A DNA stretch of 64,000 nt from positions 1 to 64,000 of the forward strand of contig NZ_SELT01000016.1 in assembly GCF_004361065.1 (NCBI RefSeq). Reading direction: 5' to 3'. A program made the position numbers and the translations under genes. Source of the stretch: Cognatilysobacter terrigena. GTDB taxonomy: Bacteria; Pseudomonadota; Gammaproteobacteria; Xanthomonadales; Xanthomonadaceae. The notes under the pieces are model-generated. The model was not told where the DNA came from, searched no databases, and saw only the letters and a program-made list of their open reading frames with translations. Of this stretch, positions 26,297 to 35,490 are shown piece by piece; position 1 is the stretch's first letter, and every line of letters begins with the position of its first letter.

Positions 26297-27276
26297 CTCC
26301 GCGTGCAGTGGTGTGCTTCGGCGAAGCTCTGGTCGACTTCCTCGCGACACCCTCAGCGGACGGCGGCCCGCGTCGCTTCGTCGAATACGCCGGCGGCGCG
26401 CCCGCGAATGTCGCGGTGGCCGTTGCGCGACTGGGCGGCGCGGCGCGCTTCGTCGGGATGCTCGGCGAGGACATGTTCGGCGACATGCTGGTCGAGCAGA
26501 TGCAGGCGCACGGCGTGGATCTGGCGTACGCGCGGCGCACGGCCGAAGCGAAGACCGCACTCGCCTTCGTGTCGCTCGACGCGCACGGCGAACGCAGCTT
26601 CAGCTTCTATCGCCCGCCCGCGGCCGACCTGCTGTTCCGCACCAGCGATTTCGACGACGGCTGCTTCGAGAACGCGGGCGCATTCCATATCTGCTCCAAC
26701 AGCCTCACGGAGCCCGACATCGCCGCGGCAACGCTCGCCGGATTGAAGCGAGCGCGGACTGCAGGGGTGCTCGTCAGCTTGGACGTGAACCTGCGTCCTT
26801 CGTTGTGGCCGGATGACGTCGACCCGACGCCGCGCGTATGGCAAGCACTCGCATTCGCCGACGTCGTAAAGCTGTCGCGCGAGGAGCTCGATTTTCTTTC
26901 CGCCAGCGCCGGCGACGAAGGGGCCGTACGCAATCGGCTGTTCGACGCCAACGCGCGCTGCATCGTCGTCACCGATGGCGCAGCACCGGTGCAATGGTGG
27001 ACACGCAACGACACCGGCACGTTGCCGACCTACCCCGCCGCCGTGATCGACACCACCGGCGCGGGCGATGCATTCGTCGGCGGATGGCTCGCCTCGATGG
27101 TAGATCGCGGCGTCGACCCGACGAACCTCGACGCCTTCCTCGCCCACCCGACTCATCTCGCCGACACGCTGCGCTTCGCCGCCGCCTGCGGCGCGCTCGC
27201 CACCACGAGACATGGCGCTTTCGCCGCCATGCCGACCCGCACCGAAGCCGATCGCCTGATGCGAGCCCCGACATGA
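26293..27276 (+). CDS. PfkB-family carbohydrate kinase (probable fructokinase)
   Basis: The protein has 327 residues from ATG 26293, overlapping lacI. PfkB motifs: GEALVDFLA at the N-terminus, GGAPANVAVAVARLGG, and the catalytic anion hole DTTGAGDAFVGG near the C-terminus. The sequence style is that of fructokinases, ATP + fructose to fructose-6-phosphate. In this operon the fructose is probably made from mannose by the next enzyme. Another hexose substrate is possible. Confidence 0.88.
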   Translation: MTPRAVVCFGEALVDFLATPSADGGPRRFVEYAGGAPANVAVAVARLGGAARFVGMLGEDMFGDMLVEQMQAHGVDLAYARRTAEAKTALAFVSLDAHGERSFSFYRPPAADLLFRTSDFDDGCFENAGAFHICSNSLTEPDIAAATLAGLKRARTAGVLVSLDVNLRPSLWPDDVDPTPRVWQALAFADVVKLSREELDFLSASAGDEGAVRNRLFDANARCIVVTDGAAPVQWWTRNDTGTLPTYPAAVIDTTGAGDAFVGGWLASMVDRGVDPTNLDAFLAHPTHLADTLRFAAACGALATTRHGAFAAMPTRTEADRLMRAPT

Positions 27277-28511
27277 TGGCCGACGCCGCCCCGCCCGATT
27301 TCCGCAGCGAAGCCTTCCTGCGCGCGCATATCGCGGACACGATGGCGTTCTATCACCCGCGAGCGATCGATCCGGCGGGCGGCTTCTTCCACTACTTCCG
27401 CGACGACGGCTCGGTATACGACGCCTCGCATCGCCACCTCGTCAGCAGCACGCGTTTCGTCTTCAACTACGCGATGGCGGCGATCGAGTTCGCCGACGAC
27501 GCGACGCTGCGGGTCGATTATCTCGACGCCGCGCGCCACGGACTCCGCTACTTGCGGGAGCGGCATCGCGATGACGCGTCGGGCGGTTATGCGTGGACGA
27601 TCCGCGACGGCGTGCCGGAGGATCGCACGCAGCACGCGTATGGCGTCGCGTTCGTGCTGCTCGCCTACTCGACAGCGCTGAAGGCCGGCATCGAAGAAGC
27701 CAAGCCCTGGATCGACGAAACCTGGACGCTTCTCGAAACACGCTTCTGGGACGCCGACGACCGCCTCTATCGCGATGAAGCCGCCGTCGACTGGCAATTC
27801 AGCGACTACCGCGGCCAGAACGCGAACATGCACATGTGCGAGGCGATGCTCGCCGCGTACGAAGCGACGCGCGACAGCCGCTACCTCGACCGTGCGCTGC
27901 TGCTCGCCGACCGCATGACGCGCGAGCAGGCCGCGAAGGCCGGCGGCCTCGTCTGGGAACACTACGACCGCGACTGGAACGTCGACTGGGATTACAACCG
28001 CGACGACCCCAAGCACCTCTTCCGCCCGTGGGGTTTCCAGCCCGGGCACCAGACCGAATGGGCGAAGCTGCTGCTCATCCTCGACCGGCACCTCGGCGAG
28101 CGCAGCGATGCGCCGTCGTGGCTGGTGCCGACCGCGCGCCATCTGTTCGACACGGCGTTCGCGCGCAGCTGGGACGAGCAGTACGGCGGCATGGTCTACG
28201 GATTCGCGCCCGACGGCGCCGTCTGTGACGACGACAAGTACTTCTGGGTGCAGGCCGAATCGATTGCCGCCGCAGCACGGCTCGCGACGCGCACCGGCTC
28301 GACGCCGTACTGGGACCGCTACGACGCGCTCTGGGCCTACGCATGGCGGCACTTCGTCGACCACCGCTACGGCGCGTGGTACCGCATCCTCGATCGACGC
28401 AACCGTAAGTACAGCGACGAAAAGAGCCCCGCCGGCAAGACCGACTACCACACCATGGGCGCCTGCCACGACGTGCTGCAGGTGCTGCGCTCGCTTCCGG
28501 AGCCCCGCTGA
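27273..28511 (+). CDS. AGE-family sugar isomerase/epimerase (probable D-mannose isomerase)
   Basis: The protein has 412 residues from ATG 27273 (ATGA overlap; a second ATG follows at once). It is an (alpha/alpha)6 barrel of the N-acylglucosamine 2-epimerase superfamily. Candidate catalytic His lie in NANMHMCEAML, GFQPGHQTEWAKL and DYHTMGACHDVL, as in YihS-type aldose-ketose isomerases. Mannose to fructose fits best, because the flanking genes release mannose and phosphorylate a ketohexose. An epimerase (mannose to glucose, or cellobiose 2-epimerase) cannot be excluded. It has no signal peptide, so it is cytoplasmic. Confidence 0.88.
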   Translation: MMADAAPPDFRSEAFLRAHIADTMAFYHPRAIDPAGGFFHYFRDDGSVYDASHRHLVSSTRFVFNYAMAAIEFADDATLRVDYLDAARHGLRYLRERHRDDASGGYAWTIRDGVPEDRTQHAYGVAFVLLAYSTALKAGIEEAKPWIDETWTLLETRFWDADDRLYRDEAAVDWQFSDYRGQNANMHMCEAMLAAYEATRDSRYLDRALLLADRMTREQAAKAGGLVWEHYDRDWNVDWDYNRDDPKHLFRPWGFQPGHQTEWAKLLLILDRHLGERSDAPSWLVPTARHLFDTAFARSWDEQYGGMVYGFAPDGAVCDDDKYFWVQAESIAAAARLATRTGSTPYWDRYDALWAYAWRHFVDHRYGAWYRILDRRNRKYSDEKSPAGKTDYHTMGACHDVLQVLRSLPEPR

Positions 28512-29929
28512 TGTCCTACATCGCGCGTTGTGCCCTGCTCATTGCATTGGCGATCGCATCGCCGCTCAGCAGCGCGACGGGTAAGGCCGCGCATGCGGCG
28601 TCGAGCGTCACGGGTGCGGAGTCGCTACCGCCGGTCGACGACGCCGAAGCCGCGCACATGGCCGAGCGTGTGAAGGGCGAGTTCCTGCACGCGTGGCGCG
28701 GCTATCGCCAGTACGCGTGGGGCCACGACGACCTCAAGCCGCTGAGCAAGGCGCCGCACGACTGGTATGCGTCGTCGCTGCTGATGACGCCCGTCGACGC
28801 GCTGGACACGATGCTGCTGATGCATCTCGACGACGAGGCGAAGGACGCCCGCGAGCTGATCGCCACGAAGCTGTCGTTCGACCGCGACATCGACGTCAAG
28901 CATTTCGAAGTGGTGATCCGACTGCTCGGCGGCCTGCTGTCGGGCTACGAGATGACCGGCGACGAACGGCTGCTCGGCCTCGCGAACGATCTCGGCACCC
29001 GTCTCCTGCCCGCGTTCAAATCACCGACCGGCTTGCCGTACGTCAACGTCAACCTGCGCACCGGTCGCGGCAGTGGCACCGAGACCAATCCGGCCGAAAC
29101 CGGCACGCTGCTGCTCGAGTACGGCACGCTGAGCCGGCTGACCGGCGACCCGGTGTTCTACGACACGGCCAAGCGCGCGCTGGTCGAGACCTACAAGCGC
29201 CGGTCGAAGCTCGACCTCGTCGGCGAGCGCATCGACGTCACCACCGGTGCGTGGACGAACACCGGCAGCCACATCGGCGCACGCATCGATTCGTACTACG
29301 AATACCTGTGGAAGTGCTGGAAGCTGTTCGGCGACGAGGACTGCCACCTGATGTGGACGACCAGCGTCGCGGCGGCGAACCGCTACTACGCGGAGGACGT
29401 GCATGGAGGGCTCTGGTACGGCCAGGTCGACATGGCGACGGGCAAGCGCACGGGGCACGAGTACGGGTCGCTCGAGGCGTTCTATCCCGGCCTGCTCGCG
29501 TATTCCGGCGACATCGACCGCGCGCGACGGCTGCAGCGGTCCTCATTCGCGATGTGGAACCTGCACGGCATCGAGCCCGAGTCCTACGACTACGTCGCGC
29601 GCAAGGTCACCTATCCGGGCTATCCGCTGCGGCCCGAGATCGTCGAGTCGACCTGGTACCTGTACCGCACGACCGGCGACCCGAAGTACCGCGCCATGGG
29701 CAAGAAGCTGTTCGACGACTTCGTGCGCGCCTGCCGGACCGACGCGGGCTATGCGGCGCTATCGGACGTCACTACGAAGAAGCAGGCCGACGACATGGAA
29801 AGCTTCGTCATGGCCGAGACCTTCAAATACTTCTACCTGTTGTTTGCGCCGCGGGACACGCTGGATCTCGACCGCGTGGTGCTCAACACCGAGGCGCATC
29901 CGCTGCGACGCGAGCCGATCGCGAAGTAA
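28511..29929 (+). CDS. Exported GH47 alpha-mannosidase
   Basis: The protein has 472 residues with an N-terminal signal sequence (IARCALLIALAIASPLSSA). GH47 features: GARIDSYYEYLWKCWKLFG with the catalytic Asp, RPEIVESTWYLYR with the catalytic Glu, and the C-terminal VVLNTEAHPL whose Thr binds the essential calcium. GH47 is mainly eukaryotic (ER/Golgi alpha-1,2-mannosidase); bacterial members are few, the Caulobacter enzyme being the known example. It should trim alpha-1,2-mannose from high-mannose glycans in the periplasm or outside. The start overlaps the preceding stop by one base (TGATG), the end of the operon. Confidence 0.93.
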   Translation: MSYIARCALLIALAIASPLSSATGKAAHAASSVTGAESLPPVDDAEAAHMAERVKGEFLHAWRGYRQYAWGHDDLKPLSKAPHDWYASSLLMTPVDALDTMLLMHLDDEAKDARELIATKLSFDRDIDVKHFEVVIRLLGGLLSGYEMTGDERLLGLANDLGTRLLPAFKSPTGLPYVNVNLRTGRGSGTETNPAETGTLLLEYGTLSRLTGDPVFYDTAKRALVETYKRRSKLDLVGERIDVTTGAWTNTGSHIGARIDSYYEYLWKCWKLFGDEDCHLMWTTSVAAANRYYAEDVHGGLWYGQVDMATGKRTGHEYGSLEAFYPGLLAYSGDIDRARRLQRSSFAMWNLHGIEPESYDYVARKVTYPGYPLRPEIVESTWYLYRTTGDPKYRAMGKKLFDDFVRACRTDAGYAALSDVTTKKQADDMESFVMAETFKYFYLLFAPRDTLDLDRVVLNTEAHPLRREPIAK

Positions 29930-29940
29930 GGCTTCGCATG

Positions 29941-29996
29941 GCGGTCGGGCGCATCGAGGCGGCGATTCCATTCGCCTCGTCGATGCACCCGACCGC
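29941..29996. repeat. Long inverted repeat between convergent genes
   Basis: GCGGTCGGG at 29941-29949 pairs with CCCGACCGC at 29988-29996. After one mismatch GCATCGA pairs with TCGATGC, and GAGGCG can pair with CGCCTC nearer the loop. The stem is about 17-20 bp. No T-run follows on either side, so it is not a classical terminator but may protect or separate the 3' ends of GH47 and the efflux operon. A 6-bp stem (GCGAAG/CTTCGC) spans the GH47 stop just before it. Confidence 0.6.
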
Positions 29997-30004
29997 TTGG
30001 TGAC

Positions 30005-31489
30005 TCACTCGCGCGAGCCCGCCGCCGCGATCGACTCCACGTTCACCGCCTGCGGGTCGCGCTTCGTCCGCTCGGCCGCGATGTGCTCCGGCCAGCCTGC
30101 GGCGAGCGCGCGGAACACCGCGACGGCCGATTCGCCGCGACGTGCCTGCGCATCCGCGAGCGCGTCCTCGGCCTGCAGACGCACACGGTCCGCATCGAGC
30201 ACCTCGAGCAGGTTCGACGCGCCCGCGCGGTAGCGAAGTCGCGCCAGTTGCGCAGCGCGCGTGCTGGCCCGCGCGGCGTCGGCCAGGCGATCGGTTTCGA
30301 CGGCCGTGCGTCCGTGCGTCAGCAACGCGTTCTCGGTGTCTTCGAGGGCGAGCAGCACCGTCTGCTGGTACTGCGCGAGCGCGGCATCGGCGTCCGCACC
30401 GGCCGCGCGGATGCGTGCACGCACACGTCCGACGTCGAGGAACGACCAGTCGATGCCGAGCGCGACGAGTCCGGCGCCCTGCCCCGCGGTGAACAGCGCA
30501 TTGGCCGTGCTGGACCGCGAGCCGAGCAGCGCACCGAGCGTCAGATGCGGAAACAGATCGGCAGTGGCCACGCCGACGCGCGCCGTCGCCGCATGCAGTC
30601 GGTACTCGGCCGCCGCCACATCGGGGCGACGACGCAATACCGAGGCCGGCGTCTCGCCGTCGACTGAGGCGCGAATGGCGGGGATCGGCGAAGGCGTCGC
30701 CAGGGTCGCGATCAGCGCGTCGGGCGTACGGCCGGTCAGCACCGCGAGCCGGTGCATTGCGATGCCCTCCGCGGCTTCCAGCGCTGGGATGCGGGCCTGC
30801 GTCGAGTCGAGCAGCGCACGTGCGCGTTCGAGGTCGAAGTCGGTGTCGCGTCCGGCCTTGGCGCGCACGTCGACCAGGCGCAACGTCTCCGCCTGGTTGT
30901 CCACGTTGTCGTGCGCCACGCGCAGCCGCGTCTGCAATCCGCGCAGTTCGACATACGTGCGCACGACCTCGGCGACGATGCTCACCTGCAGCGCATCGTG
31001 ATCCGCGGCGGCGGCCCAGGCGTCGGAGCGCTGCGCTTCGACGTCGCGACGCACGCGGCCGAACAGGTCGAGTTCCCAGCTGGCGACAGCGGCCGCCTGG
31101 AAGCTCTTGGTGGTGCGGTCGCCGTTCACCGCTTCCTCGGCGGGTACGTGCGTTTCGCGCGCATCGCCCTGCAACCGGATCGTCGGCAGCTGGTCGAAGC
31201 GCGCACCGCGAAGCAGCGCGTTCGCACGGTCGTAGTTGGCGAGCGCGGCGCGCAGATCATTGTTGGCGGCGAGCGCGTCGTCGACCAGCGTGTCGAGAAC
31301 CGGGTCACCGACCTGCCGCCAGAACTCGCGCATGTCGCCGGGCGACGTGGGCTGCGTCGCCGGGTCGATCGCGTCCTGCCGCGCGAACGCGGCAGGCACC
31401 GGCGTATCCGGCTTCACGAAGTCCGGCCCGACCGCGCATCCCGTCAACGCCGCGATGGTCGCGGCGAGCAGAAGCGGCTTGATTACCAC
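30005..31489 (-). CDS. Outer-membrane efflux lipoprotein (OprM/NodT family)
   Basis: The protein has 494 residues from GTG 31489, preceded by GAGGTG; the start overlaps the SDR gene by 7 bases. The lipobox ALTGC (Cys18) shows it is lipid-anchored. Two OEP repeats follow (WELDLFGRVRRDVEAQR; FPHLTLGALLGSRSS; RYRAGASNLLEVLDADR), which form the trimeric outer-membrane channel. It is the last gene of the RND operon and completes the tripartite pump. Confidence 0.93.
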   Translation of the reverse strand: MVIKPLLLAATIAALTGCAVGPDFVKPDTPVPAAFARQDAIDPATQPTSPGDMREFWRQVGDPVLDTLVDDALAANNDLRAALANYDRANALLRGARFDQLPTIRLQGDARETHVPAEEAVNGDRTTKSFQAAAVASWELDLFGRVRRDVEAQRSDAWAAAADHDALQVSIVAEVVRTYVELRGLQTRLRVAHDNVDNQAETLRLVDVRAKAGRDTDFDLERARALLDSTQARIPALEAAEGIAMHRLAVLTGRTPDALIATLATPSPIPAIRASVDGETPASVLRRRPDVAAAEYRLHAATARVGVATADLFPHLTLGALLGSRSSTANALFTAGQGAGLVALGIDWSFLDVGRVRARIRAAGADADAALAQYQQTVLLALEDTENALLTHGRTAVETDRLADAARASTRAAQLARLRYRAGASNLLEVLDADRVRLQAEDALADAQARRGESAVAVFRALAAGWPEHIAAERTKRDPQAVNVESIAAAGSRE

Positions 31490-32217
31490 GGCAGCACCTC
31501 GCCGAGGTGATGGAAACCGCCGTTCGGGCCGTCCGCACCGAGCAGCGCCATCTCGACGCTGGTGCGCGCGCCCGTCTGCACGTCGAGTTCGCCCTGCGAA
31601 TTCATGTCGGTCTTGACCGAACCCGGATGCACCGCGTTGACCTTGATCGCCGTGTCGCGCAGTTCGTGTGCCAGGTGGACGGTCCATGCGTTGAGCGCGC
31701 TCTTGGAGGCGTCGTACGCCGGCATCTTGAAGTCGAAGATTGGCGACGCCGGATCGGTGTGCGACGTCAGCGAGCCGAGCAAGCTCGACACGTTGACGAT
31801 GCGTGCGGCCGGCGCGGCGCGAAGCAGCGGAAGGAACGCCTGCGTCGTCGCGATGACGCCGAACAGGTTGGTGTCGAACGTCTCCCGCCACGTGCGCAGC
31901 GACTGCTGCGACGGCGGCAGGCTGAAGTCGTCGATGAACACGCCGGCGTTGTTCACCAGCACGTCGAGATGGCCGTACTTGTCGGCGACCTCCTGCGCGG
32001 CCTTGCGGATACTGTCGGCGTTGGTGACGTCGAGTTCGATGGCGTCGACGGACAGGCCGTCGGCCTTGAACGGCAGCGCGGCGGCGACGGCGCGCGGGTG
32101 ATCGCGACCGGCGAGCAGGACGTGCAGCCCTTCGCTCGCGAGCTGGCGGACGGTTTCGAGACCGAGGCCGCGGGTGGCGCCGGTGACGAGGGCGATGCGG
32201 GTGTTGGAAGCGGTCAT
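31483..32217 (-). CDS. Short-chain dehydrogenase/reductase embedded in the efflux operon
   Basis: This 244-aa classical SDR has the nucleotide motif TGATRGLG near the N-terminus, NNAG in the middle, a catalytic Ser in NVSSLLGS and YDASKSALN with Tyr and Lys. NADP(H) preference is plausible from the Arg after TGAT. The substrate is unknown. It sits 15 bases after the RND pump gene and overlaps the outer-membrane channel gene, so it is co-expressed. It may chemically modify a pump substrate or a toxic metabolite that induces the pump. Confidence 0.9.
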   Translation of the reverse strand: MTASNTRIALVTGATRGLGLETVRQLASEGLHVLLAGRDHPRAVAAALPFKADGLSVDAIELDVTNADSIRKAAQEVADKYGHLDVLVNNAGVFIDDFSLPPSQQSLRTWRETFDTNLFGVIATTQAFLPLLRAAPAARIVNVSSLLGSLTSHTDPASPIFDFKMPAYDASKSALNAWTVHLAHELRDTAIKVNAVHPGSVKTDMNSQGELDVQTGARTSVEMALLGADGPNGGFHHLGEVLPW

Positions 32218-32232
32218 GTCGGTTCTCCAGGA

Positions 32233-35200
32233 TCAGGCGGGAAGAGGTTCTGCGTCGATCGCTTCGGCGGCGGGCGCGGCATCGCGCGTCACGAGCTTGC
32301 GCAGGGCGACGTAGAACACGGGGGTGAGGAACAGGCCGAACAGGGTGACGCCGAGCATTCCGGCGAAGACGGTGATGCCCGTCGCGCCGCGCACCTCTGC
32401 GCCCGCGCCGTGCGAGAGCACGAGCGGCACGGTGCCGGCGATGAAAGCGATCGACGTCATGACGATCGGACGCAGGCGCAGGCGGCAGGCTTCCAGCGCA
32501 GCCTGCACGATGCCGCGGCCCTGCAGTTCGAGCTCGCGGGCGAACTCGACGATCAGGATCGCGTTCTTGCACGCAAGGCCCATCAGCACGACGAGGCCGA
32601 CCTGGACGAACACGTTGTTGTCGCCGTGCGCGAGCCAGACACCGACCAGCGCGGACAGCAGCGTCATCGGCACGATCAGGATCACCGCGAGGGGGAGCGT
32701 CCAGCTCTCGTAGAGCGCGGCGAGCACGAGGAACGCGAGCAGCACGGCGAGCGGGAACACGACGAGCGCGGCATTGCCCTGGCTCGCCTGCTGGTAGCTC
32801 AGGTCGGTCCACTCGATGTCCATGCCGTGCGGCAGCACCTTGCCGGCGAGCGCGGCCATCGTGTCCATCGCCTGCGCCGACGACAGCACGCGCGGATCGG
32901 CTTCACCCGCGAGGTCCGCGGCCGGATAACCGTTGTAGCGCAGCACCGGATCCGGGCCGTATGTCTGGTGCACGGTCACCATCGAACCAACGGGCACCAT
33001 CTCGCCGCGGACGTTGCGCGTGCGCAGGTTGGCGATGTCCTCGACGCTGTCGCGGAACGGCGCATCGGCCTGCGCGATGACCTGCCAGGTGCGACCGAAC
33101 TGGTTGAAGTCGTTGACGTAGGCGCTGCCGAGGTAGGTCTGCAACGTGTCGAACAGTTCGGTGAGCGGCACGCCCTGCGCCTTCGCCTTGACGCGATCCA
33201 CGTCGGCATCGAGCTGCGGCACGTTGGCCTGGTAGCTCGTGATCGGGAAGCTCATGCCCTTGGTCTGCGACACGGCGCCCTGCAGCGACTGCACCGCGTT
33301 CTGCAGCGTGCCGTAGCCGGCGCCCGAGCGGTCCTCGACGAACAGCTGGTAGCCGTTGCCGTTACCGAGGCCGAGGATCGGCGGCGGCATCATCGAGAAG
33401 GTGAAGCCTTCCTGCAGGCCGGCGATCTTCTGGTTGATCTCCGCGTTGATGTCGGCCGCCGAGCGGTGTCGCTTGCCGAACGGCTCCAGCGACAGGAACG
33501 CCACGCCCGTGTTCGGCGTATTGGTGAACTGCAGGGCGTTGAGGCCGGGGAAGCTGATCGTGTGTTCGACGCCTTCGACGTGCGAGGCGATGTCCGTCAC
33601 CTTGCGCAGCAGCGCGTCGGTGCGCTCGATCGACGCGCCTTCCGGCAGTTTCACGCCCGCGATCAGGTAGCCCTTGTCCTGCGTCGGGATGAATCCCGGC
33701 GGCACCGTCTTGAACATCAGGCCGGTCGCGACCAGCAGCACCGCGTACACCACGAACACCGCGCCGCGACGGCCGAGCGCCTTCGACACCGCGCCCTGGT
33801 AGCGCGACGAGCTGGTATTGAAGAAGCGATTGAACGGGCGGAACAGCCAGCCGAACAGGCGGTCGATCAGGCGCGTCGGCGCATCCTTGGCCGCGCCATG
33901 CGGCTTGAGCAGGCGCGCGGCGAGCGCCGGCGACAGCGTCAGCGAGTTGATCGCCGAGATCACCGTCGAGATGGCGATCGTCACCGCGAACTGCTTGTAG
34001 AACTGCCCGGTCACGCCCGACAGGAACGCCATCGGAACGAACACCGCGCACAGCACCAGCGCAATCGCGATGATCGGCCCGGAGACTTCCTTCATCGCCT
34101 GGTGCGCTGCCGCGAGCGGGCTCAGGCCTTCTTCGATGTTGCGCTCGACGTTCTCGACCACGACGATCGCGTCGTCCACGACGATGCCGATCGCGAGCAC
34201 GAGGCCGAACAGCGTCAGCGTATTGATCGAGAAGCCGAGCAGGTGCAGCGCCGCGAACGTGCCGACCACCGACACGGGCACCGCAATCAGCGGAATGATC
34301 GACGCACGCCAGGTCTGCAGGAACAGGATGACGACCAGCACGACGAGCGCGACGGCTTCGAGCAGCGTGGACACCACCGCCTTGATCGAATCGCGCACGA
34401 AGACGGTCGTGTCGTAGACCGAGCGGTACTCGATGCCGGACGGGAACGTCTTCGCGAGCCCGTCCATCTTCGCGATCACCTGATCGCGGATGTCGAGCGC
34501 ATTCGCACCCGGCGCCTGGAAGATGCCGATGGCGACCGCGTTCTTTCCGTCGAGCTGCGAGCGCAGCGTGTAGTCGCCGGCACCGAGTTCGATGCGCGCG
34601 ACGTCGGCCAGACGCACCAGTTCGCCGTCCTCGCCGTTCTTCAGCACGATGTCGCCGAACTCCTCCTCGGTCGACAGGCGACCGCGCGCATTGATCAGCG
34701 TCAGGAAATCACTGTTCGGCATCGGCTCGGCGCCAATCTGGCCGGCAGAGACCTGCACGTTCTGCTCGCGCATCGCACGCACGGCGTCGCCTGCGGTCAG
34801 TCCGCGCGACGCGAGCTTGTCGGGATCGAGCCACACCCGCATCGCGTAGTCGCCGCCGCCGAAGATCTGCGCATCGCCGACGCCGCGCACCTTCGCCAGC
34901 TCGTCCTTGACGTGCAGCCGCGCGTAATTGCGCAGGTAGAGCGAGTCGTACTTGCCATCGGGCGAGACGAGGTGCACGACCATCAGGAACGTCGGCGACT
35001 GCTTCTGCGTCGTCACGCCCTGGCGGCGCACATCCTCTGGCAGACGCGCGAGCGCCTGGCTCACGCGGTTCTGCACCTTCACCGCCGCCTCGTCCGGATC
35101 CGTGCCGGGACGGAACGTCACCGTCATCTGCAGCACGCCGTCCGAACCGGCGACGGACTTGACGTACATCATGTCCTCGACGCCGTTGATCGCTTCCTCG

Positions 35201-35400
35201 AGCGGCGTCGCGACGGTTTCGGCGATGACTTTCGGGTTCGCGCCCGGATACACCGTGCGCACCACCACGGACGGCGGCACGACCTCCGGGTATTCACCGA
35301 TGGGCAGCAGCGGGATCGCGATCAGGCCCGCGGCGAAGATGATGATCGACAGCACCGCGGCGAAGATCGGGCGGTCGATGAAGAAGCGTGAGAAGTCCAT
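32233..35400 (-). CDS. RND efflux pump inner-membrane transporter (MexF-like)
   Basis: This 1055-aa member of the HAE1 family has twelve membrane helices and two large periplasmic loops. The N-terminus MDFSRFFIDRPIFAAVLS and the proton-relay Asp pair in GIVVDDAIVVVENVERN are diagnostic. By eye it resembles MexF more than MexB (EYPEVVPPSVVVRTVYPGAN; YDSLYLRNYARLHVKDEL). MexF-type pumps export amphenicols, quinolones and trimethoprim and are LysR-regulated, as here. Substrates of this pump are not known. An 87-base gap separates it from the adaptor gene. Confidence 0.95.
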   Translation of the reverse strand: MDFSRFFIDRPIFAAVLSIIIFAAGLIAIPLLPIGEYPEVVPPSVVVRTVYPGANPKVIAETVATPLEEAINGVEDMMYVKSVAGSDGVLQMTVTFRPGTDPDEAAVKVQNRVSQALARLPEDVRRQGVTTQKQSPTFLMVVHLVSPDGKYDSLYLRNYARLHVKDELAKVRGVGDAQIFGGGDYAMRVWLDPDKLASRGLTAGDAVRAMREQNVQVSAGQIGAEPMPNSDFLTLINARGRLSTEEEFGDIVLKNGEDGELVRLADVARIELGAGDYTLRSQLDGKNAVAIGIFQAPGANALDIRDQVIAKMDGLAKTFPSGIEYRSVYDTTVFVRDSIKAVVSTLLEAVALVVLVVILFLQTWRASIIPLIAVPVSVVGTFAALHLLGFSINTLTLFGLVLAIGIVVDDAIVVVENVERNIEEGLSPLAAAHQAMKEVSGPIIAIALVLCAVFVPMAFLSGVTGQFYKQFAVTIAISTVISAINSLTLSPALAARLLKPHGAAKDAPTRLIDRLFGWLFRPFNRFFNTSSSRYQGAVSKALGRRGAVFVVYAVLLVATGLMFKTVPPGFIPTQDKGYLIAGVKLPEGASIERTDALLRKVTDIASHVEGVEHTISFPGLNALQFTNTPNTGVAFLSLEPFGKRHRSAADINAEINQKIAGLQEGFTFSMMPPPILGLGNGNGYQLFVEDRSGAGYGTLQNAVQSLQGAVSQTKGMSFPITSYQANVPQLDADVDRVKAKAQGVPLTELFDTLQTYLGSAYVNDFNQFGRTWQVIAQADAPFRDSVEDIANLRTRNVRGEMVPVGSMVTVHQTYGPDPVLRYNGYPAADLAGEADPRVLSSAQAMDTMAALAGKVLPHGMDIEWTDLSYQQASQGNAALVVFPLAVLLAFLVLAALYESWTLPLAVILIVPMTLLSALVGVWLAHGDNNVFVQVGLVVLMGLACKNAILIVEFARELELQGRGIVQAALEACRLRLRPIVMTSIAFIAGTVPLVLSHGAGAEVRGATGITVFAGMLGVTLFGLFLTPVFYVALRKLVTRDAAPAAEAIDAEPLPA

Positions 35401-35490
35401 GCGTGGGTTCCTTGGCGGAAATCCGGGCCGAGGGGCCCCGCGCCTGCGCGGTTTCGCGCAAGCGGCGGGTGGAACGACGGAACGAAAACG

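Noticed and set aside
25088-26560. Upstream extension of the GH92 frame to 26560
   Set aside because: It overlaps the LacI-family gene and the operators, and a signal peptide begins at 25087.
31507-35391. 1294-codon open frame opposite the RND pump and SDR genes
   Set aside because: Arg/His/Asp-rich shadow running through two clear genes on the other strand.
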